Shown one piece after another: positions 51,663 through 60,343 of a stretch of 64,000 bases of DNA. Position 1 is the first letter of the stretch, and the number at the start of each line of letters is the position of its first letter. Made by a program: the position numbers and the translations under genes. The notes under the pieces are model-generated. The model had not been told where the DNA came from and did no database searches. It saw only the letters and a program-made list of their open reading frames with translations. Source of the stretch: JAJEAD01 sp964420925 (GTDB taxonomy: Bacteria; Pseudomonadota; Gammaproteobacteria; HK1); assembly GCA_964420925.1 (NCBI GenBank), contig CAYQVB010000003.1, positions 58,282 through 122,281 on the forward strand, written 5' to 3'.

Positions 51663-53234
51663 CTACGAACCCGCTTTCCTGAATTCGTGGTACACCGGCA
51701 GCCCGTCCGGCAGCATGCCCGGTGCGATCGTATCGCGGTACAGAATCGCCGCGGCCGGGTGCGCGATGAACACGAAGGCATTCGAATCGAGCATGAGCTG
51801 CTGCATGCGCCGGTACAATTCGCCTCTCTTCTCCTCATCCAGCTCCGTCAAGGCCTGGTCGAGGAGCGCGACGTACTCTTCGTCCTCGAAGTACTCCCAG
51901 TTCCAGACGTTGTCCGGCACGAACCACTTGAGGTGGTAGCTCGTGGTGCCGGTCCCGTCCCATTGCTGGAAGTAGAGCTGCTTGTCCGGCCCCTTGTCGT
52001 AGTGGAGGTTCCAGTAAGTGCCCTCCTCCATCGGGTTCACCTCCACGCTGATGCCGATCTCCGCGAGGTTCGCCTGCACGATCTGCCCGGCGGTCAGCAT
52101 CTGGGTGGAGTTGACGATGTCGAGCTGAAGGGTCGGGACTTCGACCCCGCTCGCCGCCAGCAACTCGCGCGCCGCCTCGACGTCCCGCGCCGGCGCCGCC
52201 ACGTCGAGATGCCCGAGCAGACCCGGGGCGGCGAAAGCGGTGGGACGCCGAGCGTTGCCCGCGTACACCGCTTCGAGGATGGCGTCGACGTCCACCGCGG
52301 ACGCAATGGCCTTGCGCACCGACGGGTCTTCGAGCGCCGGGTTCTTCTGGCTCATGCCCAGCCAGAAGACCGCCAGAGTATCGCGTACATCGAGCGCGGT
52401 GCCTTCCGGCATGTTCGCCTGGAGGGCGGGAACGGCGCCGGGTGATACCGACGCCCAGTCGATCTCTCCTGCGCGCATCGCCGTGATCCGGGTGTTTTCA
52501 TCGGTGATCGGGATCATCTCGATCCGGTCGAAGTCACCGTGCTCGCCGGGCCAGGCGTCGTCGCGTACCAGCACCATCTTCTCGCCGGACACGAACTCTT
52601 CGACCCGGTAGGGGCCGGACGTGGCCGGGGGATCCGTGGCGAAGGTGCCGCCAGCTTCCTCCACCGCCTTCTTCGACACGATCGCGCCGGGCACCCGGGC
52701 CAGGGGACTCCGGATGAACTCCGGGCTCGGCCGCTTCATCTTGATGAGGCCCGAGTACTTGCCCGTCACCTCGACCTCCTCCATCCATTCGAACTCCTTG
52801 TCGTTCCACGACCCCACCTCCGGGTCGAGATGACGTTCGAACGAGTACTTGACATCTTCGGCCGTCACTTCGCCGTAGCCGTTGGTCCACATCAGGCCCG
52901 GCTTGAGCCGGAAGGAGAAGGTGAGGGGGTCAATCTGCTCGAAGTGCTCGGCGGCGGACAGTCCCCACTCCCACTCCCCGGTCCCCGGCTTGTAGATGAC
53001 CAGTTTCGGAAAGAGATTGTTGATGAGATGACGGTCCACGTCCGAGAGCCAGAAGGCGGGGTCGAGCGCGGACGGGTCTGCGCCCAGCGCGAGGCGAAGC
53101 GTCTCCGCCCGCGCGGGCGAGAAGGAGGCGGCCGAGAGCGCCAGCACCAGGCCCAGGGCCGTGACGAAACGGGTGGTCCCGGTTGCCCGGCAACCAAGAT
53201 GTCCCCGCTTGGGGACGGATGATTCTCTGGACAT
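51663..53234 (-). CDS. ABC transporter substrate-binding protein, DppA/OppA type
   Basis: A 523-residue exported binding protein. A signal peptide (FVTALGLVLALSAASFSPARA) is followed by the family start ETLRLALGADPSALDPAF and then the FSFRLKPGLMWTNGYGEVTA motif. The protein has full length for the family. GGGAGGAGAAAG precedes the ATG at 53234. It is the last gene of the minus operon headed by the GntR regulator, yet its partner permeases and ATPase lie 5 kb away on the plus strand. Confidence 0.94.
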   Translation of the reverse strand: MSRESSVPKRGHLGCRATGTTRFVTALGLVLALSAASFSPARAETLRLALGADPSALDPAFWLSDVDRHLINNLFPKLVIYKPGTGEWEWGLSAAEHFEQIDPLTFSFRLKPGLMWTNGYGEVTAEDVKYSFERHLDPEVGSWNDKEFEWMEEVEVTGKYSGLIKMKRPSPEFIRSPLARVPGAIVSKKAVEEAGGTFATDPPATSGPYRVEEFVSGEKMVLVRDDAWPGEHGDFDRIEMIPITDENTRITAMRAGEIDWASVSPGAVPALQANMPEGTALDVRDTLAVFWLGMSQKNPALEDPSVRKAIASAVDVDAILEAVYAGNARRPTAFAAPGLLGHLDVAAPARDVEAARELLAASGVEVPTLQLDIVNSTQMLTAGQIVQANLAEIGISVEVNPMEEGTYWNLHYDKGPDKQLYFQQWDGTGTTSYHLKWFVPDNVWNWEYFEDEEYVALLDQALTELDEEKRGELYRRMQQLMLDSNAFVFIAHPAAAILYRDTIAPGMLPDGLPVYHEFRKAGS

Positions 53235-53356
53235 ACTTTCTCCTCCCTTCCGTTCAAACGAAGTGAATGCGAGGCGGTCTCGAGAACAACCCGGAGCGGG
53301 CCGGCGGCACGGGTTCCCGTCTCCCCGGAACGGCGTCCGCCGATGGCGTGCACCGT

Positions 53357-54310
53357 TCACAACGAGAGCCTCCCGCCGTTGCTCGACTTCCGGAGGCGGG
53401 TGCGTTCCAGAAAGCGCAGCGTGCGCAGATGAGTGTCGCTCTCCCGACGGGCGAGAGCGCGCAGCACCGAGAAATGGTTGAGCCCCTCCGCCACGAGGGT
53501 CTCGGCCTGGTTGCCAGCGGCGGACCACGCATCGGCGAAGCGTTCGGTCTGGCCCCGAAACTCATCGGTCTCGGAGCCTCCGACTATGAGCAGCAGCGGA
53601 ATCGGTGACGGCGCGACACGCTTCACCGGACTGTTGCGGTGCGCGGCATCGGCGTCGAAACGCACGAGTTCATTGATGCTCGTATGCCGGATGGGCTCGA
53701 GGTCGAAGAGGCCGCTCACCGGAACCACCGCGTCCACTGGCGTCCCGCGAGGGTCCGCCGCACCATCGAGCGCGCACATGAGCGCGAGGTGTCCGCCGGC
53801 GGAGTGCCCCGCCGCCACCAGGGGCATCCCTTCGGGCAACAGGGATCGCGCCGCCCACCGCACCGCCGCCCGCGCTTCGGAGACGATCTCGTCGATTCCG
53901 GCCCGGGGAGCGAGGGTGTAGTTGGGAAGGACTACGGTCCAGCCGCCGGCCACGAAGGCCTGGGCGAGAAAGCCGAAGTAGGACTTGTCGAGTGCGCGCC
54001 AGTAACCGCCGTGGAAGAAGACCAGCACCGGGCGCCCCTCTCCCGCGGAAAAGCAGTCCAGCTTCTGCCGCTCCGCCGGGCCGTAGGGGAGGTCGTAACG
54101 CCCCATCTCAGCCCGGCGCATCGCCGCGCTCCGGGCCGCGAAATCGGCATACACGATGTCGCGGTCCGGATGGCCACGGCGAAGATTGTATTGCGCCTCG
54201 AGCCCGGCCCGGTCATAGCCGCCGTAGACCGCCTCTCGGTCCGAGGGCAGCGCCGGCTCCACGCTCGCGGAACGGAGTGCCGGCCCGTGCCGATCCGCCG
54301 CCGCGCTCAC
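53357..54310 (-). CDS. Alpha/beta hydrolase, kynurenine-formamidase-like
   Basis: A 317-residue hydrolase with the oxyanion motif VFFHGGYWRALDKS (HGGxW), nucleophile elbow AAGHSAGGHLALM and a catalytic His in EGLNHFSVL. This combination is typical of N-formylkynurenine formamidase-like and related esterases; the substrate is not established. GTG 54310 overlaps the upstream TGA. It lies in the operon between the diiron proteins and the binding protein. Confidence 0.9.
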   Translation of the reverse strand: MSAAADRHGPALRSASVEPALPSDREAVYGGYDRAGLEAQYNLRRGHPDRDIVYADFAARSAAMRRAEMGRYDLPYGPAERQKLDCFSAGEGRPVLVFFHGGYWRALDKSYFGFLAQAFVAGGWTVVLPNYTLAPRAGIDEIVSEARAAVRWAARSLLPEGMPLVAAGHSAGGHLALMCALDGAADPRGTPVDAVVPVSGLFDLEPIRHTSINELVRFDADAAHRNSPVKRVAPSPIPLLLIVGGSETDEFRGQTERFADAWSAAGNQAETLVAEGLNHFSVLRALARRESDTHLRTLRFLERTRLRKSSNGGRLSL

Positions 54311-55239
54311 GCCCGTCCCTCACGCGGCCAGACCGGGAGCGACAGGCGATTGGCGGGGATGCCGAGCGAGGCGTACTTCTCGCGCGTACGGGCGAGGTAG
54401 CGGGTGACGATGTCGTGTTCGTCCTCGGGCGGCAACGCGCCCAGCCCCGCCCCGGCGGTCATGCGATCGGCCTCGACCACGTCCGCGGCCGCTCCCTCGG
54501 GCACGAGCCAGGCACAGTGGTGGCCGCGCAACTCCACGGTTTCGAAGTAAGTGGCGACGGCTTCGGCGATTACCGCGATGTCGCCCCGGGTCCAGGCCGG
54601 CGCCCGGGACTCGAGGTAGTGCCAGCCGAAGGCGGCGTGCCGTTGCTTGTCCGCGACGCAGAGCGACAGGATTCGCCGCGCGACGGGGTCAGCCGCATTC
54701 GCCTGGTAGCCGCGCCAGAGCTCGAGGTCGAGTCCGTCGGCCAGTGCGCAGCGAGCCGCCACGTAGCCGTCGAGGTTGCGCTCGGCGTCGAGCGCCTGAC
54801 GGTAAAAGGACTGGTTGAAGACCTCGGCGTAGACGGGGCTCGGCGGCTCCTCGATGTAGCCGCCGAGGCACTCTGCGAAGCGGTGGCAGGCCTCGACGTG
54901 CCAGGCCTCCTCGGTGTTGCGGACCGAGAGGTAGTACTTGGGATCCGCCTCCCGCCCGACCTCCAGGCAGAAGCGGATCAGGAGCGCCGGAGTTTCCGGC
55001 AGCCCGGTGTACTCCACCCATGTTCGCCGGCTCCAGCTCAGGCGCGCCGCGGCCAGGCTCTGCTCGTCGTAGGCGCTCGGATCGAAGGCGGGCCAGTCGA
55101 TGTGCACGCCCGGATCCCAGCGCTCCTGCTTGCTGGTGTCGTAGAGATCGCGAATCGACGTGATCGAATGCGCGAGGTCGAGGGGGAAGCGCCGCTCGAT
55201 CAGAATCGGGGTGAGGGCCGGATCCTCACCGGTCACCAT
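54307..55239 (-). CDS. Ferritin-like protein, degenerate paralogue of its neighbour
   Basis: A 310-residue helical protein clearly paralogous to the gene at 55355 (EAWHVEACHRFAECLGGYIE versus EARHAEVCYLMAERLGGYIE). The first Glu (LPETPALLIRF) and first ExxH (EEAWH) are kept. The second half is changed: the final motif reads ADKQRHAAFGW where the neighbour has RDEVRHCAFGW (Glu to Lys), and the helix-three Glu pair is replaced (ALADGLDLELW). It may be an inactive or structural partner. ATG 55239 with GGAGA; an upstream frame from 55314 is less likely. Confidence 0.88.
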   Translation of the reverse strand: MVTGEDPALTPILIERRFPLDLAHSITSIRDLYDTSKQERWDPGVHIDWPAFDPSAYDEQSLAAARLSWSRRTWVEYTGLPETPALLIRFCLEVGREADPKYYLSVRNTEEAWHVEACHRFAECLGGYIEEPPSPVYAEVFNQSFYRQALDAERNLDGYVAARCALADGLDLELWRGYQANAADPVARRILSLCVADKQRHAAFGWHYLESRAPAWTRGDIAVIAEAVATYFETVELRGHHCAWLVPEGAAADVVEADRMTAGAGLGALPPEDEHDIVTRYLARTREKYASLGIPANRLSLPVWPREGRA

Positions 55240-55354
55240 GACTAACGTCTCCCCGGGTAGCCGTGGAAAAGTGGGGAAGGCAGCGAAGCTCCGGATCGCC
55301 GGAAGTGTCCACACCCCTGTCTCCTGCTGGCGCCGGGCCGAAACGCAGCGCCGG

Positions 55355-56290
55355 CTAGAAGTCGCCGATCTTGCGGTGATGGAATACCGGCAGATTGACT
55401 CCCCAGGGCTTCATCCGCCGGCGAAGCCGCTGCACGGTCCCGACGAAGACCGACTTCTCGAGCTCCTCCACCGTTGCCCCGAGTCCCGCCTCCCAGGTCA
55501 GCCGATCGGCGCGCACTTCCGCGAGACTGGCCGGGCTGTCGGGAGCGAGCCAGGAGCTGTGATAGCCGTTCATCTCGACCTTCTCGATCATGGTGATGAC
55601 AGCCTCTTCCACGACCTTTATCTCGGCCGCGTTCATGTGCGGGATGCGGTGCTCCATGTAGAACCAGCCGAAGGCGCAATGGCGTACTTCGTCCCGCATG
55701 ATGGCCTTGATCACCTGCAGGGCGGTCGGGTCGGTGGTGACGTCGAGGAGGTGCTTGAACACGTCGAACGCGACCTCCTCGGCCCCGCACACGAGGGCAG
55801 CGACGATCGCGTCGACCGAGAATCCGGGATCGAGCGCCATCTTGCGAATGCCGTGGGTGGAGACGGACTTCTGGTAATCGACCACGATCGGCTGCTCGAT
55901 GTACCCGCCCAGGCGTTCCGCCATCAGGTAGCAGACCTCGGCGTGGCGCGCCTCCTCCTGGGAGCGGATGGTGAAGAAGTAAGCGAGGTCCGGCGCCAGT
56001 CCGTCCTGGTAGAAGCGGATCAGGATGGCCGGGCTTTCCGAGATCGCGCCATACTCGCTCCAGGCCCGCCGCGACCAGTACTCCCGCGCCGCCATGCGCT
56101 GGTCTTCGGTGTACCGGGAAGGGTCGAGCCGTTCCCACTGGATGTCCGTCTTCGGATCCCACTGTCTCTTCGTCGCGGAGTGGAACAGGTTGCGGATCCT
56201 CGGCATGCGGACGTCCAGGTGGAGCGGAAAACGCCGTTCCGGACGGTCGAGGACGGTGGGCTCGCGAAGTACCGCCGCTTGCGCCGACAT
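55355..56290 (-). CDS. Ferritin-like diiron oxygenase-type protein
   Basis: A 311-residue protein with a ferritin-like four-helix bundle and a full set of presumed iron ligands: a first Glu (ISESPAILIRF), ExxH (EEARHAEVC), a third-helix Glu (GAEEVAFDVF) and a final ExxH (RDEVRHCAFGW). This pattern is that of diiron oxygenases. The substrate is unknown. GGGGGGAG precedes the ATG at 56290, 11 bases after the GntR gene, so it is the first enzyme of that operon and its paralogue follows. Confidence 0.88.
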   Translation of the reverse strand: MSAQAAVLREPTVLDRPERRFPLHLDVRMPRIRNLFHSATKRQWDPKTDIQWERLDPSRYTEDQRMAAREYWSRRAWSEYGAISESPAILIRFYQDGLAPDLAYFFTIRSQEEARHAEVCYLMAERLGGYIEQPIVVDYQKSVSTHGIRKMALDPGFSVDAIVAALVCGAEEVAFDVFKHLLDVTTDPTALQVIKAIMRDEVRHCAFGWFYMEHRIPHMNAAEIKVVEEAVITMIEKVEMNGYHSSWLAPDSPASLAEVRADRLTWEAGLGATVEELEKSVFVGTVQRLRRRMKPWGVNLPVFHHRKIGDF

Positions 56291-56301
56291 GTGACTCCCC
56301 C

Positions 56302-57375
56302 CTATACCTTGTTCGGTGACGCTCGCACTCGGAGCTCGAGGTCGCGCCCGGCCGAACTTCTCGCGGCATCCCCGGCAGCCTCCCCCTCCCCCCAACCGGC
56401 GCGACCCAGGATCTGCTTCACGTGGACCAGCCGGCCCCAGGCCGGCCCGCCGGAATCGGTGCGTTGCGCTTGCGCGTCGGGCTCTGCCGGGCGCGTCTTC
56501 AGGGGCACCCGGATGGAGTAGCCGGACTGGTCGTGCCGGTAGTAGGAGACGCCGGCCATGACCGGCCGTTCGCCGGTGTCGTAGTAGATCAGGCCACGCA
56601 CCAGCACCGGATCCCCGGGCATGAGCTCCAGGAGATCGCATATCGCCCCCATCGCTTGCGAGGCTTCGATCGCCATGTCCGCGTGATCCAGGTCCACGGC
56701 ATTGGCCAGGAGGTCGAGCAGGGAGTAGCGACCCGCTGATTGCCGCGTCACCGCGGACGCCACTTCCGGGAGTATGTAACGGTAGTCGATCGAAACGGGC
56801 ACTCCTCCTGCGCTTCGCATTCGCTCCACCAGGAGCAGGGGCGCATCGGGTTCGAGTCCCATCGCTCCGGCGAACGCATCGGGAGCGGGAACGACATCGA
56901 AGGTGCGCACGTCCAGGGTCAGGGGCCGGCCGTGAATCGCCCACTGGTCCATGAAGTCCATGCGCGGCGAGAAATGCTCCTCGACCCGGTGAAAGGAGAC
57001 ATAGGTACCCGAGCCTCGGGTGCGAACCAACAGGCCCCTTTCGACGAACTCTCTGATCGCGGCGCGCACCGTCATGCGTGCGACCCCGAACATCCGGCAG
57101 AGCTCGTCGTCGGTATAGAAGCGCCGGCCGGGATCCGGCCAGCCCGCCACCAGCGAAAGAAGGCGCCGCCGGATCTGCACATACAGCGGCACGGTCGAGC
57201 TTCGGTCGACGGGGCTCGTGGCCGTGTCCGCTTCGCGATTGCGCTCGGAGAGATCGACGGCCTTTATCAGCAAGGAAGCGCTGGCGGCACCGCCCACGCC
57301 GGCCCCTTCGGGCCCCGGTCCGGGACCCCGGGAGAGATCAGGCCTGCTGCGATTCGTTTCCAATGCCTCAGCCAT
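56302..57375 (-). CDS. GntR-family regulator with UTRA domain
   Basis: A 357-residue HutC/FarR-type regulator. The winged helix (RRFYTDDELCRMFGVARMTV, then RGLLVRTRGSGTYVSFHR) is followed by a UTRA effector domain (PLLLVERMRSAGGVPVSIDY). The start at ATG 57375 is preferred; a GTG at 57444 is possible. It heads the operon of two diiron proteins, a hydrolase and a binding protein. A perfect TCTAG-N4-CTAGA palindrome (57458-57471) upstream is a likely operator, so autoregulation by a small-molecule ligand is expected. Confidence 0.93.
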   Translation of the reverse strand: MAEALETNRSRPDLSRGPGPGPEGAGVGGAASASLLIKAVDLSERNREADTATSPVDRSSTVPLYVQIRRRLLSLVAGWPDPGRRFYTDDELCRMFGVARMTVRAAIREFVERGLLVRTRGSGTYVSFHRVEEHFSPRMDFMDQWAIHGRPLTLDVRTFDVVPAPDAFAGAMGLEPDAPLLLVERMRSAGGVPVSIDYRYILPEVASAVTRQSAGRYSLLDLLANAVDLDHADMAIEASQAMGAICDLLELMPGDPVLVRGLIYYDTGERPVMAGVSYYRHDQSGYSIRVPLKTRPAEPDAQAQRTDSGGPAWGRLVHVKQILGRAGWGEGEAAGDAARSSAGRDLELRVRASPNKV

Positions 57376-57457
57376 TGCACGCGCGGAAACATCGAGGTCC
57401 CGGTCGGGCCGGGGCGAGCGGCGGCGCCGAGCGTGCCCGAACACTATTGTTCAATTG

Positions 57458-57471
57458 TCTAGCTTACTAGA
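57458..57471. promoter_or_regulatory. TCTAG-CTTA-CTAGA palindrome, likely GntR operator
   Basis: A perfect 14-bp inverted repeat inside an A/T-rich stretch (AATTG...AAAAT) between the divergent GntR-type gene and the gene at 57580. Its position and symmetry fit the binding site of a GntR/HutC dimer controlling both directions. Confidence 0.65.
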
Positions 57472-57579
57472 AAATATCCATTCCATGGGGTGGTGTCAAA
57501 CGCCCCGCGGCGTGACGGCCCGAGGCGCACGCGTCCCGACAAGGCTCGATCGACCCGCTGGAGGATGGCTTTGGGAACC

Positions 57580-58866
57580 ATGCGCGTCGCCGCACTCGGC
57601 TACGATCCCGGCTTTCCCGGCATCGAGGCGGTGGCTTTCGGCTCCGCATACCCGCTCGGACGCTACGATGCGCTGATCTGGAGCCCCGCCGGCCTCGCCG
57701 ACGAGTACCGCGACCTCTACACCCGGCCGGGGAAGGAAGACGCAGGGCCGCTGCTGTCGCTCGCCGCCTCCACCCGCCTCCTGTCGGACTCCCGGCGACG
57801 GCGAGCGGAACTCGAAGGCCTCGTCGCGCGAGGCGGGGTCCTGGTCGTCATTCCCTGGGCCGGCCCCGGCATTCGGATTCACGCCATCGAGGACATCATG
57901 GCCTTCGATCCGGAGGACATCCTGCCGCGACGCTTGCGCGCGGGGATGGTGGCGGTGGACGGATGCGAGCGCACGGAGTTTCGAGGTGGGCAGCCCTTTC
58001 GCGCGTTCGCGGACGCCGCTGGCACTTCCCTGCCGGTGCGTTGCGCGCTCGAGTCCTTCGCAGGCGTCCCCCTGTTCTTCGGAGTCCGAAGCGGGGCAGT
58101 TCTGGGCGGCTACCTGTACCGCCATCCCGGCCACCTGTTGCTCCTGCCCCGTCCTCTCCAGGAGGAACACGACGCGTCCCAGCGCTGGCACCGCGCACTC
58201 CTGCCCCTGATGGATGCATTGGAGCAGCGGGGCCCCGTTCTCGAGCTTCCGGACTGGTCGCGGGATTTTGCGCTCCCAGGCGAGGCCGAAGCCCGGCTGA
58301 GGCTTCGCGAACTGCTCTCGGAGCGCGAGCGCCTCGAGCGCGAGACCGAGGAGGTACGAAAGACGCTCGGAGACCTCGAGCGGCAGAAGGCTCTGTTCGC
58401 GGGCGAAGGCCACGCCCTCGCCGCGGCCGCCGCCCACGCCTTCGAGCGTTCGGGGGCGCTCGTGCTGCCCGAGCTGCTCGGTCCCGGCAGCCTGGTTCTG
58501 GACTACCGCGGTCATTTCGCGGTCGTGCTCGTCGCCGACCGCGCGAGCGAAAGCGACGCGGCGCCACATTTGCAGGGTCTGATCGACTCCTTCACGCGGA
58601 GCTTCGGCAGCAGCGCGAGGGGAATCGTGGTGCACGGTCGTGGGTTGCCGCCCAATCGGAGCGCTCTGGTCGACACCGGCTTGCGCCGCCGCCTCGAGCG
58701 CAACGGGCACCGCTATCTAACCGGTTGGGAGCTCTTCGAGCGGATGTACCGATCTTCCTGTCCCGAAGGGGCGTTGCTCGATCTCCTCGCGAAGGGGGAT
58801 CCTCTACCCGCGCAAGTGAATCGTGCTGATTCGAACGACCCTTCGATCCCTGAAGACGAGCCTTGA
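57580..58866 (+). CDS. Hypothetical protein, coiled coil with possible degenerate nuclease-fold domain
   Basis: A 428-residue protein (ATG 57580, MRVAALGYDPGFPGIEAVAF; an in-frame ATG at 57565 would add five residues). Three parts are visible: an N-terminal alpha/beta part (LEGLVARGGVLVVIPWAGPG), a charged coiled coil (LRELLSERERLERETEEVRK) and a C-terminal domain. The last reads GPGSLVLDYRGHFAVVLVAD and ends HRYLTGWELFERMY. Its pattern resembles PD-(D/E)xK-type nuclease domains with a final LLTTTQLLxLY-like helix, but the catalytic E-x-K is not conserved. The match is weak; I cannot assign a function. Confidence 0.75.
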   Translation: MRVAALGYDPGFPGIEAVAFGSAYPLGRYDALIWSPAGLADEYRDLYTRPGKEDAGPLLSLAASTRLLSDSRRRRAELEGLVARGGVLVVIPWAGPGIRIHAIEDIMAFDPEDILPRRLRAGMVAVDGCERTEFRGGQPFRAFADAAGTSLPVRCALESFAGVPLFFGVRSGAVLGGYLYRHPGHLLLLPRPLQEEHDASQRWHRALLPLMDALEQRGPVLELPDWSRDFALPGEAEARLRLRELLSERERLERETEEVRKTLGDLERQKALFAGEGHALAAAAAHAFERSGALVLPELLGPGSLVLDYRGHFAVVLVADRASESDAAPHLQGLIDSFTRSFGSSARGIVVHGRGLPPNRSALVDTGLRRRLERNGHRYLTGWELFERMYRSSCPEGALLDLLAKGDPLPAQVNRADSNDPSIPEDEP

Positions 58867-59237
58867 CGGGCGGGCGCTGCGATCAGAGCGGGACCGGCTC
58901 ACGCCGCGTCGATCCTCCCGCCGCTTCCCGGTTCGCGCGCCGAGCTGCGTTCACCCCGCGGAGGAGGTCCCACTCGATCAACTCGGGGATTCGAGCACCT
59001 CCGGAGAACGGGATGAAGGTTCCAGTCTTCGCGCCCGGGAACTTATGCCGATCGTGTCAATTGACTACCATAGCGCCGATCAGGAAGTTGACGCCCGCTA
59101 TCCGCTTGAGAGCTACGGACGCAATGCCGGTGTGGGTGCACCGTCGTCATCCCCGTTTTTTGGAGAATGCTTCTCCGTAGATTTCGACGGAACTTCCGAC
59201 TCTCGAGCAGACAGCCCAATCTCGAAGCTCAAGCGAG
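58867..59237. other. Gap without a supported gene
   Basis: 371 bases between two plus-strand genes. A GTCAATTGAC palindrome (59056-59065) is followed by an A/T-leaning stretch, which could carry a promoter for the next gene. Overlapping reading frames here are incoherent. Confidence 0.35.
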
Positions 59238-60116
59238 ATGCCGACCGAGGAGACCGAAGTAGTGAACACCTCCATATCCCGTACCGCGCCGAAGGCCTCG
59301 GGGCATGAAGTGCGACAATTCCAATTGGGACAGGGCTGCCACGACGGGACGCAGTACAACTTCTTCGCCGGAGACAAGCTGTTCTCGGTGCGGGTGATCG
59401 CATCCCGGAACATCTGGCACCAGTCGGCATGGCTGTACGACGACCGCGTGCACGAAGTGGTGTCGAGCGATGCCCCGATGGAACGTCGCGGCGACGAGCA
59501 TCTGAATCTCGAGGGAGAACGCTTCCGCATCTGGAGCGACGACGAGGCGGGCGAGATGAGCGCCTCGGTCGAAGACGCGGGGACGGAGTTCGAAATCGCG
59601 TTCCGCACGCCCGTCACCTTCGACTGGAACACCCCGGGTGACGGCGCGGTGATTCACCAGCCCCTGATTCAGGCCGACATTCACTATCGCGGCGAGACCC
59701 TGTCCGGCATCGGCTACTGCAAGCGCTTCTGGTTCTACCGCGACACCGACTACCTCGCATGGCGATTCATCGAGGGGGAGCTCGGTGGCGGCCGGTCCAT
59801 GATCTGGACGGCGGACGGCAACTTCGGCGGCGACTACCGCAAGTACGACTACTTCAAGATCGCCTATCCCGACGGACGCCTGCTCCAGGCCTCGGACACC
59901 GACTCCCGACATCGGGACGACGCCGCGTACGCCACCATCGACGGAGAGTCGTACGAAGTGGATATCGAAGGGCTGGGCACCTGGTCGACCGTGATCCGGG
60001 GCGAGGATACGCAGCTCAAGCTGCGCCAGCGCTTCTGCCGGATGACGCTGCGCCACGGGGGACAAGTCGAAGAAGGCTACGCGATCAACGAGACGGGCAC
60101 GGGAGCGATTCGTTAG
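59238..60116 (+). CDS. Hypothetical beta-rich protein, possibly lipocalin/AttH-like
   Basis: A 292-residue protein (MPTEETEVVNTSISR) dominated by beta strands with many Tyr, Trp and Asp residues (NIWHQSAWLYDDRVHEVV; KRFWFYRDTDYLAWRFIEGE; SMIWTADGNFGGDYRKYDYF). The general look is of a double-lipocalin fold such as the carotenoid hydratase/AttH group, but I cannot confirm this. No signal peptide. Its TAG stop lies at the left end of a MITE-like element. It may work with the downstream methyltransferase, SDR and GFA genes. Confidence 0.75.
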   Translation: MPTEETEVVNTSISRTAPKASGHEVRQFQLGQGCHDGTQYNFFAGDKLFSVRVIASRNIWHQSAWLYDDRVHEVVSSDAPMERRGDEHLNLEGERFRIWSDDEAGEMSASVEDAGTEFEIAFRTPVTFDWNTPGDGAVIHQPLIQADIHYRGETLSGIGYCKRFWFYRDTDYLAWRFIEGELGGGRSMIWTADGNFGGDYRKYDYFKIAYPDGRLLQASDTDSRHRDDAAYATIDGESYEVDIEGLGTWSTVIRGEDTQLKLRQRFCRMTLRHGGQVEEGYAINETGTGAIR

Positions 60117-60295
60117 CCGCAGTATCTCACCGATTTTCGTCGCGAGGGTGCCAAGATGCCGTGATAGTGGGTCGCACGGACCGAGAGACGCTGAAGGCGT
60201 AGCCGACACTACGTCGAAGCGGCTCGAGGGAGTACGGCCCGCTAACGCGAGCAGATTGGCGTCCGCAGCAGGAAATCGGTGCGATACTGCGGCTA
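60114..60295. mobile_element. MITE-like element with 23-bp terminal inverted repeats
   Basis: The left end TAGCCGCAGTATCTCACCG continues to 60136 and the right end (60273-60295) is its reverse complement with one mismatch in 23 bases. Both ends begin with TA, as if a TA target were duplicated, typical of Tc1/IS630-mobilised MITEs. The 182-bp unit encodes nothing. It overlaps the stop codon of the preceding gene (TAG at 60114-60116); restoring an empty site would leave a TAG in place. A transposase is not visible in the window. Confidence 0.8.
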
Positions 60296-60343
60296 GCCGG
60301 GGGAGCCCGTTCGCCGCGAGTCGGAACATCGGGGAGGTCAACA

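Noticed and set aside
58823..59308. A 161-codon frame overlapping the end of the gene at 57580
   Set aside because: It overlaps genes on both sides and its composition changes along its length; no family features.
60117..60343. A possible SAM or cobalamin riboswitch upstream of the methyltransferase
   Set aside because: The conserved riboswitch boxes are missing, and the apparent long-range pairing is fully explained by the terminal inverted repeats of the MITE-like element.
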